From the NCBI GenBank assembly GCA_028280305.1, contig JANQMC010000153.1, positions 1 through 39,350 of the forward strand: 39,350 nt of DNA, in the 5' to 3' direction. Below the pieces are notes generated by a model. It was not told the DNA's origin and did no database searches. It was given only the letters and a program-made list of their open reading frames with translations. The position numbers were made by a program, and so were the translations under genes. Below are positions 34,070 through 39,350 of this stretch, one piece after another (the first letter of the stretch is position 1; each line of letters begins with the position of its first letter). The stretch comes from Pelagibius sp. GTDB taxonomy: Bacteria; Pseudomonadota; Alphaproteobacteria; Kiloniellales; Kiloniellaceae.

Positions 34070-34837
34070 ATGCCGGCAGATCGTCTTTTTTCCGAGGTCC
34101 AGTTCATCGGCGCCATCAACGAGGTCGCAGAACGCAATGCGGTGCGGCTTGAAGTCAGTTGCGATTTCGATGAATTCCGCGATCTGCGCCAGAAACAGAC
34201 GGACAGGCCACCGTTGTCGCCGATCTTCGATCCGGCGGTTTCCGATCTCGGTGAAAAGAACGCCTTTTGGATAAAGGGCAGCAACAGCAAAGGTGACGTC
34301 GTCCATACACAATCCGTTCGCCTGAACGATCTAAGCGGTTGCAGCCTTGCCGAGCACCTTCACCAGCGGCGCGTCGCCTACATGCCGCCCGGTGTCGGCG
34401 TCGATGCCGACCAGTCAAGCTTTGGCATGGCGCCGGCTTCCCGCTTTATCACCGGTAATGTCTGCTATCACGGCGAACTCTGGCTGAAGGGCGGGAACAA
34501 TGGCCTGCGGGGGAGCGGCATGACCTCGACCCTGCCGCGCCTCGCGCTCGCGCTTGCCCTGCTGGAATGGTCGCCGGACTTCATGTTCGGCCTGGTGCAT
34601 CCGCTGGCGGCCTGCAAAGGCCTGGCGGCCCGCGAAGGCTATATGCATCTGGCGCCTGGCGGCATCCTCTGGCACCAGGCGGACAGCCCTGAGCCTTTCG
34701 AAGAGTGGCTGGTGTGGATGAGCCGTGAAGACATACAGCATGTCATGCGTTTCTCACCGCTGTCGCTTTACGAAAAGCTTGAGAAGAAAAGCAGCCCGCG
34801 TGCAGCGCTCAGCGATCGGGTGGCCGTCGCCGCCTGA
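34070..34837 (+). CDS. acyltransferase-B: GNAT-fold-like protein of unknown function, paralog of the 28680 gene
   Basis: I choose ATG 34070 over the in-frame GTG 34061 because AAAGGAG is then correctly spaced. The 255-residue protein has the same layout as acyltransferase-A: FDPAVSDLGEKNAFWIKG, GDVVHTQSVRLNDL, then the GNAT-like half NVCYHGELWLKGG, LRGSGM, helix, DFMFGLVHPLAACKGLAAREGYMH, and the EEWLVWMSREDIQH block. Conserved Tyr-His-Gly-Glu and Arg-Gly-x-Gly-Met positions in both copies are the best candidates for the active site and acyl-CoA loop. No signal peptide. It is downstream of regulator-B but separated from it by R4, so it may have its own promoter. Function unknown. Confidence 0.7.
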   Translation: MPADRLFSEVQFIGAINEVAERNAVRLEVSCDFDEFRDLRQKQTDRPPLSPIFDPAVSDLGEKNAFWIKGSNSKGDVVHTQSVRLNDLSGCSLAEHLHQRRVAYMPPGVGVDADQSSFGMAPASRFITGNVCYHGELWLKGGNNGLRGSGMTSTLPRLALALALLEWSPDFMFGLVHPLAACKGLAAREGYMHLAPGGILWHQADSPEPFEEWLVWMSREDIQHVMRFSPLSLYEKLEKKSSPRAALSDRVAVAA

Positions 34838-34839
34838 TC

Positions 34840-34858
34840 GTGCCCCGAACAGGGGCAC
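34840..34858. terminator. hairpin after acyltransferase-B
   Basis: GTGCCCC-GAACA-GGGGCAC is a perfect 7-bp stem with a 5-base loop, two bases after the acyltransferase-B stop, in the gap shared with the convergent ClC gene. No T-run follows on +, so termination is likely but not certain. Confidence 0.5.
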
Positions 34859-34907
34859 CGGAAGGGTCCCGCCTGCCGGCCGCGGGGGTTCAGGCCGGGC
34901 CCTTGGC

Positions 34908-36713
34908 TCAGCGCCGACGCTGTCCCCGCGAGGTCGCCTCGCCGCGCTCTTCAGCGCGCGCCGTATCGAGGGCGCGCTGATAGGCGAGCATGACCGAGTG
35001 CTCATGGGCCAGCCCCCGCATCACCATCGATTTCTTGTCGGCGACCACGGGCACATGGGGCTCACCCGTCAGGTTGTAGACCTGTACCGCCGCTTCCAGA
35101 TGGTCACTGAGCTGAAGGACAGCCGGGACCGCCCGGGCCACATCGGCCGCGTTTATTTCGGAATCATGGCTGGTGTCGAAGGCTGCTTCATGCAGGTCTG
35201 CATAGGTGATGATCCCGCAGAGCGCATTATCGGCATCGAGGACGAAAAGCTCGCCCCAGGGCGCCGACTGCAACTTCAAACGGACTTCGGCGATGGGCGT
35301 GAGCGGCGAGACCGAAGAGAAGCGGTCGTCCATGACCGAGGATATCTTAATGCGTCGCATCAGGCCGGCCTGGTGGCCGCCGCGCAGAGAAACACCGCGC
35401 CGCTCAAGCTGCGCCAGGAAAAACGAGCGGCCATGGATCTGCTGGGTGACCACCGAGGCGATCACCGTGGCCAGCATGACCGCGATTGTCAGCTCATAGT
35501 CGTTGGTCATTTCGAAGATCATCAGAATGGTCGAGATCGGCGCGCCCAGAACGGCGCCCGTTACCGCGCCCATGCCGATAATGGTATAGGCGCCATGCCC
35601 GGAGGAGAGCTCGGGAAAGGTCTGGGTCGCGAGGATGCCAAAGGCGCCGCCGACCATCGCGCCGATGAACAGGGAAGGCGAGAAGACACCGCCGGCAAAG
35701 CCGCTGCCCAGGCAGATCGCCGTCGCCGCCGTCTTGGCGACGATGAGGGCGAGCAGCAGCCAGAGGGGATAGAGATCCGAGAGGGCCGCATCGGTCGCCT
35801 CGTAGCCGACCCCCAGCACCTCGGGGAAGGCCAGGGCAATCAAGCCGAGCAGCAGTCCGCCAAAAGCCGGCGTCGACCAGGACGGCAGCGGCAGCTTGCC
35901 GACCACATCCTCGGTAAAGGTGATCGAGCGCATGAAGAGGATCGCCGCAACCGCCGAGACCAGGCCCAGCAGGGCGAAGGCCGGAAACTCCCAGAACGAC
36001 ACGATCGACCAGGTCTCCGGCAGAATGAAGGCAGGGAAGTCCCCATAGTGCGCCCGGCTGATCAAGGTGCCGGTCACGGAGGCGATAACGATGGGGGCAA
36101 AGGCCGAAAGGGCGTAATGCCCCACCACGACCTCCAGCGCGAAAAACGTTCCGGCAATCGGCGCATTGAAAGACGCCGCCACCCCCGCCGCCACACCACA
36201 GCCCAGCAGGGTGCGCGCCAACACCCGGCCGAGATGCAACCGCTTGGCAACCCAGGAGCCGAGAGAGGCCCCGAGATGAACCACCGGACCTTCACGGCCG
36301 ACGGAGGCGCCGAAGCCGATCGAAGCCGCGCTGGCAATGGCGGCGCGAATACCGATGGTCAGGGACATGCGCCCGTCGCGCAGGGCGGAGGCCTCCATGA
36401 CATGGGGAACGCCCTGCGGCTTTCCGCCCGGCAGGGCAAAGCGCACGAACAACCCGATGACCAGGCCGCCGAGAGTGGGAACGACGACGACATGCCACCA
36501 CGCCAGCGCGCGGATCTCCGTGGCCACCTGCTCGCTGGAAAATCCGTAAGACAGCCACTGGACGCCTGCAATGGCATCGCGGAAAGCGATGGCTGCGCCG
36601 GCAGCCGCGGCCCCTATCACCACCGCAAGAACCGAGAGCACGACCTGATCGTTGCGCCCAAAGCGCCGCAGGGGAATGACGATGTGCCGACGCAGAATGC
36701 GGCGCGGCTTCAT
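34908..36713 (-). CDS. ClC-family chloride channel/antiporter with CBS domains
   Basis: The 601-residue inner-membrane protein has about ten hydrophobic segments and the ClC selectivity motifs: GREGPVVHLGASLGS (the GxEGP loop), the pore segment near ASFNAPIAGTFFALE, and GSGFAGGVFSPSLFIGA followed by GAVTGAVLGAP. A pair of CBS-like segments follows at the C-terminus (VMDDRFSSVSPLTPIAEVRLK and EPHVPVVADKKSMVMRGL), which may bind adenine nucleotides. The gating glutamate is present in GREGP. Whether it is a channel or an H+/Cl- exchanger is not clear from sequence. It is monocistronic on -, divergent from the dioxygenase gene across ~310 bases. Confidence 0.95.
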   Translation of the reverse strand: MKPRRILRRHIVIPLRRFGRNDQVVLSVLAVVIGAAAAGAAIAFRDAIAGVQWLSYGFSSEQVATEIRALAWWHVVVVPTLGGLVIGLFVRFALPGGKPQGVPHVMEASALRDGRMSLTIGIRAAIASAASIGFGASVGREGPVVHLGASLGSWVAKRLHLGRVLARTLLGCGVAAGVAASFNAPIAGTFFALEVVVGHYALSAFAPIVIASVTGTLISRAHYGDFPAFILPETWSIVSFWEFPAFALLGLVSAVAAILFMRSITFTEDVVGKLPLPSWSTPAFGGLLLGLIALAFPEVLGVGYEATDAALSDLYPLWLLLALIVAKTAATAICLGSGFAGGVFSPSLFIGAMVGGAFGILATQTFPELSSGHGAYTIIGMGAVTGAVLGAPISTILMIFEMTNDYELTIAVMLATVIASVVTQQIHGRSFFLAQLERRGVSLRGGHQAGLMRRIKISSVMDDRFSSVSPLTPIAEVRLKLQSAPWGELFVLDADNALCGIITYADLHEAAFDTSHDSEINAADVARAVPAVLQLSDHLEAAVQVYNLTGEPHVPVVADKKSMVMRGLAHEHSVMLAYQRALDTARAEERGEATSRGQRRR

Positions 36714-36927
36714 CGCCGGGGCCCCGCCGGACGGTCTGGGTCGCCATGAACACCGTCCGCTGCGCCCAACAGCGCCAAAGGGCTCTTCAGTCTGTTCAAC
36801 AATTCCATTGCCGGCATGAAGACTACCAATCGCCGCACTTTGGCCGACGGGAAGGATCAGGGGGGTTAACCTGACACAGAAGCCGGAGGCCTCGCAAAGA
36901 CGTGAATGCCTCGAGGCCCCGCCATGC

Positions 36928-36955
36928 CCTGAATTCCCTTCAACCCGAATTCAGG
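36928..36955. promoter_or_regulatory. inverted repeat upstream of the intradiol dioxygenase gene
   Basis: CCTGAATTC (36928-36936) and GAATTCAGG (36947-36955) are perfect 9-bp inverted arms with a 10-base spacer, 70 bases before the dioxygenase start. The spacing puts arm centres nearly two helix turns apart, as expected for a dimeric regulator. The rest of the 36714-37024 gap shows nothing else I can support. Confidence 0.55.
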
Positions 36956-37024
36956 ATACCCAGATCGTAAGCGAGCCGTAACCCCCGGCGGGAACGGTCA
37001 TGGAACGAGCTCAGGAGAGAACAG

Positions 37025-37690
37025 ATGGGACAGAAGCACCCTATCTCACGACGCGGTCTGCTGAATGCCTCGCTCGCTTTGGGTATCGGAACGCTTGGGT
37101 TCGGGATCGCCGGAAGCCGCGCGGCCGACGGGCCGCCCCTTACCCCCCGACAGACACCGGGTCCATTCTACCCAAGCCGGCTGCCCGCCGATGCCGACCG
37201 GGATCTGACCCGGGTGGCGGGTCGGGCAAAGCGTGCGGCGGGGCGGATTGTTCAAGTCGCCGGCAGAGTCACCGACGACAGCGGCCGGGCGCTGGCCGGC
37301 GCCAGGGTTGAAATCTGGCAGTGCGACGCCTTCGGCTACTACCACCACCCGCGGGACCGCGGGGGCCGGGCCGATCCGAATTTTCAGGGCTATGGACGCA
37401 TGCTGCTCGGCGAAGATGGCCGCTACCGCTTTACGACGATCCGGCCGGTCAGCTATCCCGGCCGCGCGCCGCATATCCATTTTGCAGTTTCCGGCCCGGG
37501 GGTCGAACGCCTGACCACCCAGATGTATCTGGCCGAGCATCCACAAAACGCCCGTGACTTTCTCTACAACGCAATCCGGGATCCCGCAGCCCGCCGCTCC
37601 GTAACCGTTGCCTTCGTCCAGCAGGCGGACGACCGGCCGCCTTTGGGGCACTTCGATCTGGTGCTCGGGCGCAGTCTGCCGGCCAACTGA
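37025..37690 (+). CDS. Tat-exported intradiol ring-cleavage dioxygenase (protocatechuate 3,4-dioxygenase-like)
   Basis: The 221-residue protein starts with a twin-arginine signal (SRRGLLNASLALGIG, cleavage near SRA-A). The mature part has the intradiol dioxygenase core: QTPGPFYPS, VAGRVTDDSGRALAGARVEIWQCDAFGYYHH with the first iron Tyr, and YRFTTIRPVSYPGRAPHIHF with the second Tyr and two His iron ligands. Most protocatechuate and catechol dioxygenases are cytoplasmic, so export is unusual, though a subgroup of Tat-tagged members is known. It would open a catechol-type ring in the periplasm. No partner subunit or pathway gene is next to it. It ends 12 bases from the convergent pentapeptide gene. 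Confidence 0.9.
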   Translation: MGQKHPISRRGLLNASLALGIGTLGFGIAGSRAADGPPLTPRQTPGPFYPSRLPADADRDLTRVAGRAKRAAGRIVQVAGRVTDDSGRALAGARVEIWQCDAFGYYHHPRDRGGRADPNFQGYGRMLLGEDGRYRFTTIRPVSYPGRAPHIHFAVSGPGVERLTTQMYLAEHPQNARDFLYNAIRDPAARRSVTVAFVQQADDRPPLGHFDLVLGRSLPAN

Positions 37691-37702
37691 CCAAGATCCA
37701 CT

Positions 37703-38224
37703 CTAGTTGCAGCGACCTTCAGAGCCTTCGGCACAAACCCTTTCCCCGTCGATCCAGGTGGCACCGCTGAGATCCGCCTGGGTGAGGTCCGCCCCTTGCA
37801 GCCTCGCGCCGGAAAGATCAGCACCGCGCAGGTTGACGCGAAAAAGCCGCGCCCGGCGCAGGTCGGCATCGGTCAGGTTCGCATTGCTAAGATCCGCTTT
37901 GGTGAAGTCGGCCTCCTGGAGATTGGCGCCGACAAGGCTCGCCTCGACAAGCTCAGCATTGACGAACTTGGCGCGAAAGGCGTCGACGTCATCCAGGATC
38001 GTCTTATTTAAGGACGCCCTGAAGAAACTGACATCGCGCAGTTGAGCCGCCGTCAGATCGACCGAATCAAAGTTCAGCCGGTCAAACACGCAACGCCGCC
38101 AATTGACCTCCGGCGACGGCGGGTCGGTGCAGGCCGCCAGGGCCATGGAAACCGGACCGAGGAGAATGAAAAGGAAGGTGAGTATCGTCGTGCGAATGAA
38201 TTTCATGGGCCATAGGATCACCAT
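37703..38224 (-). CDS. secreted pentapeptide-repeat protein, probable lipoprotein
   Basis: I choose the ATG at 38224, with GAGGGG 6 bases upstream on -, giving 173 residues; ATG 38206 is a possible start six residues later. A hydrophobic signal ends in MALAAC, which fits a lipobox with acylated Cys (or a type I cleavage ALA-A). The mature part is about 18 pentapeptide units of the A(D/N)LxxA kind (ANLQEADFTKADLSNANLTD..., GADLSGARLQGADLTQADLS), which fold into a right-handed quadrilateral helix. Four Cys lie outside the repeats, in AACTD, RRCVF, RVCAE and GRCN. Function unknown. It is convergent with the dioxygenase gene. Confidence 0.85.
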   Translation of the reverse strand: MVILWPMKFIRTTILTFLFILLGPVSMALAACTDPPSPEVNWRRCVFDRLNFDSVDLTAAQLRDVSFFRASLNKTILDDVDAFRAKFVNAELVEASLVGANLQEADFTKADLSNANLTDADLRRARLFRVNLRGADLSGARLQGADLTQADLSGATWIDGERVCAEGSEGRCN

Positions 38225-38281
38225 CACAGGCCCCTCAGGGCAACGGAAATCTGCCTGCTTTTCATCAATCACCCGTGTCCC

Positions 38282-38782
38282 TCACTGGCTGGCCAGGGCC
38301 GGCTTTGCAATGACCCGCCCGGCTTCCGGCGGCAGCGGCAGGACAGAGTGCGCGGCCAGCACCGCTGCCAATCTCTCCTGGACTCGCTGAGGCATGATCG
38401 CCACCCGGCGATGATTCAGGTCGACATAGAGACTGAGGCTTTCCATGGTCGCCGCCAGGAAGCCTTCTTCGGCATGAAACATACTGTTGAAAAACCTGAT
38501 CCGTTTGTCGTCAAAACCAAGCAGCCGGGTGGTGATTCGCAAAGCAGCGCCTTCCCTGACCTCACGCTGATAGGTCAGGTGAATATCGCCGGCAAAGGTG
38601 GAGCCTCCGCTGGCTTCGCGATGCGCATCGTCAAGCCCCAGATAGTTGAGGAAATCATCGGTCGCCCTGTCGAAGGCCAACAGATAGTAAGCGACATTCA
38701 TATGCCCGTTGTAGTCGATCCATTCCGGCAAAACCACGGCACGGTGCCGGTCGAACGGCGTCTCGATCATCGTCTCGGCCAT
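38282..38782 (-). CDS. hotdog-fold acyl-CoA thioesterase (4HBT family)
   Basis: From ATG 38782 the 166-residue protein has the 4-hydroxybenzoyl-CoA thioesterase pattern: WIDYNGHMNVAYYLLAFDRATDDFL, where the Asp-Tyr-Asn-Gly-His block holds the catalytic Asp and the first strand-helix, then HLTYQREVREGAALRITTRLLG and KRIRFFNSMFHAEEGFLAATMESLSLYV. The protein should cleave a short acyl- or aromatic-CoA ester in the cytoplasm. It resembles thioesterases found with carnitine/betainyl-CoA genes, but no such genes are nearby. A second ATG at 38770 is possible. It is divergent from the transporter at 38988. Confidence 0.9.
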   Translation of the reverse strand: MAETMIETPFDRHRAVVLPEWIDYNGHMNVAYYLLAFDRATDDFLNYLGLDDAHREASGGSTFAGDIHLTYQREVREGAALRITTRLLGFDDKRIRFFNSMFHAEEGFLAATMESLSLYVDLNHRRVAIMPQRVQERLAAVLAAHSVLPLPPEAGRVIAKPALASQ

Positions 38783-38987
38783 CGTCTCGATTGTCCCTGC
38801 CCCAAAGACCAAACCAATACCAGTTCCGGCGCTGCCAGCATCCGGAGATGTCGTCCACTGGCCGGTGCCGCCGACCCTCCCGGCCGCCAGCCGGCCACAA
38901 GATAGAGCATTGGCCCGGGGGCACAAAGCGGCTAGCGTCGCTTGCCGCGGCCCGTCGGGCCGCTCTGTCAGCGATCGAACCGGCCAC

Positions 38988-39350
38988 ATGAACCGACTGC
39001 TTGCTTTCCTGGGCGGACACGCAACCTGGGTCCTCTTCATCGGGGTGTTTCTGGGTCTCGCCCTGCCCGACCTGGCCTCGCTGGCCCGCCCCCTGCTGGC
39101 ACCGGCGGTGGCGGTACTGCTGACCGCCACGCTGGTCCGCGTGGACTGGCAGGTCTTGCTGGCACACGCCCGGCGGCCATGGGTGACGACCCTGGTGACC
39201 GCCTGGCTGCTGATCGGCTCGCCGCTGTTGATGGCCGGTCTGATGGCCGGCCTGTCGGTTTTCGATGCCCTTCCGACCAGTCTGATGACGGCACTGGTCC
39301 TGATGGCGGCGGCCCCGCCGATCCTCAGCGCCGCCCCCATCGCGATCATC
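38988..39350 (+). CDS. bile acid:sodium symporter (BASS)-like membrane transporter, N-terminal part
   Basis: The frame opens at ATG 38988 and is still open at the window edge, 121 codons later. The translated part is strongly hydrophobic with at least three membrane helices: TWVLFIGVFLGLALPDLASL, then PLLAPAVAVLLTATLVRVDW, then WVTTLVTAWLLIGSPLLMAG and further segments. The LGLALPDL...LLTATLVRVDW arrangement and the APPILSAAPIAI stretch are reminiscent of the BASS/SbtA-like transporter fold. Substrate not predictable. The start is divergent from the thioesterase gene across 205 bases. Confidence 0.75.
   Translation, partial: MNRLLAFLGGHATWVLFIGVFLGLALPDLASLARPLLAPAVAVLLTATLVRVDWQVLLAHARRPWVTTLVTAWLLIGSPLLMAGLMAGLSVFDALPTSLMTALVLMAAAPPILSAAPIAII

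Noticed and set aside
28680..34837. A composite transposon or phage island explanation for the duplicated units
   Set aside because: No transposase, integrase, target-site duplication or tRNA end is visible. The repeats are short intergenic elements at unequal positions, not flanking long terminal repeats.
34725..36749. A 674-codon open frame on + across the ClC gene
   Set aside because: It is antisense to a clear ClC channel and is extremely rich in Arg, Gly, Asp and Gln with no domain. GC-rich codon bias on the other strand explains it.

Overview
The window is chromosomal DNA of a GC-rich alphaproteobacterium, probably of the Rhodospirillales/Kiloniellales kind. The reasons are the gene order murC-murB-ddl-ftsQ-ftsA-ftsZ-lpxC-bamD-recN-ligA, an FtsZ with a very long linker, and palindromic intergenic repeats laid out like rhizobial RIME elements. 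The genus is an inference; no rRNA or tRNA gene is present to test it.

Layout. (1) 1-7827: the end of the division and cell-wall (dcw) cluster, all on +, with overlapping genes from murC (cut by the window edge) to ftsA, then ftsZ with a strong terminator, then lpxC with its own terminator. (2) 8101-12806: bamD, recN and ligA on +. (3) 12836-15481: four - strand genes (ABM monooxygenase-like, SRPBCC, VOC and a xylose-dehydrogenase-like SDR), probably small-molecule metabolism. (4) 15685-19014: a secreted protein on +, facing a two-gene Tat-exported molybdenum hydroxylase of the isoquinoline oxidoreductase type on -. (5) 19015-19519: a non-coding stretch with several hairpins, including a textbook - strand terminator that ends no visible gene. 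(6) 19520-28378: a small unknown protein, aminopeptidase P, a double-DUF1127 protein, the uvrD-prmA pair, an aspartoacylase/AstE-like hydrolase and an HtrA-like protein that has lost its whole catalytic triad. (7) 28680-34837: a regulatory island. (8) 34908-39350: ClC channel, Tat-exported intradiol dioxygenase, pentapeptide-repeat protein, thioesterase and the start of a BASS-type transporter (cut by the window edge).

The most unusual region is 28680-34837. Two paralogous two-gene units point away from each other: acyltransferase-A and regulator-A on -, regulator-B and acyltransferase-B on +. Each unit is a regulator with a LysR-like winged helix joined to a C-terminal domain I do not recognise, followed by a protein whose C-terminal half looks like a GNAT-fold acyltransferase. 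Between the units lie a divergent methyltransferase/HxlR pair and a small XRE regulator. Both acyltransferase genes have their ribosome binding site inside a perfect inverted repeat, although the two hairpins differ in sequence. This suggests conserved post-transcriptional control of a regulator/enzyme pair that I cannot match to any described system.

Four copies of one palindromic repeat family (19781-19880, 28376-28518, 32422-32485, 33878-34011) lie in the second half. Three are in gaps between convergent genes, and in those three the element's terminal CTAG supplies the stop codon of neighbouring genes. No transposase, phage gene, CRISPR array, tRNA or rRNA was seen.
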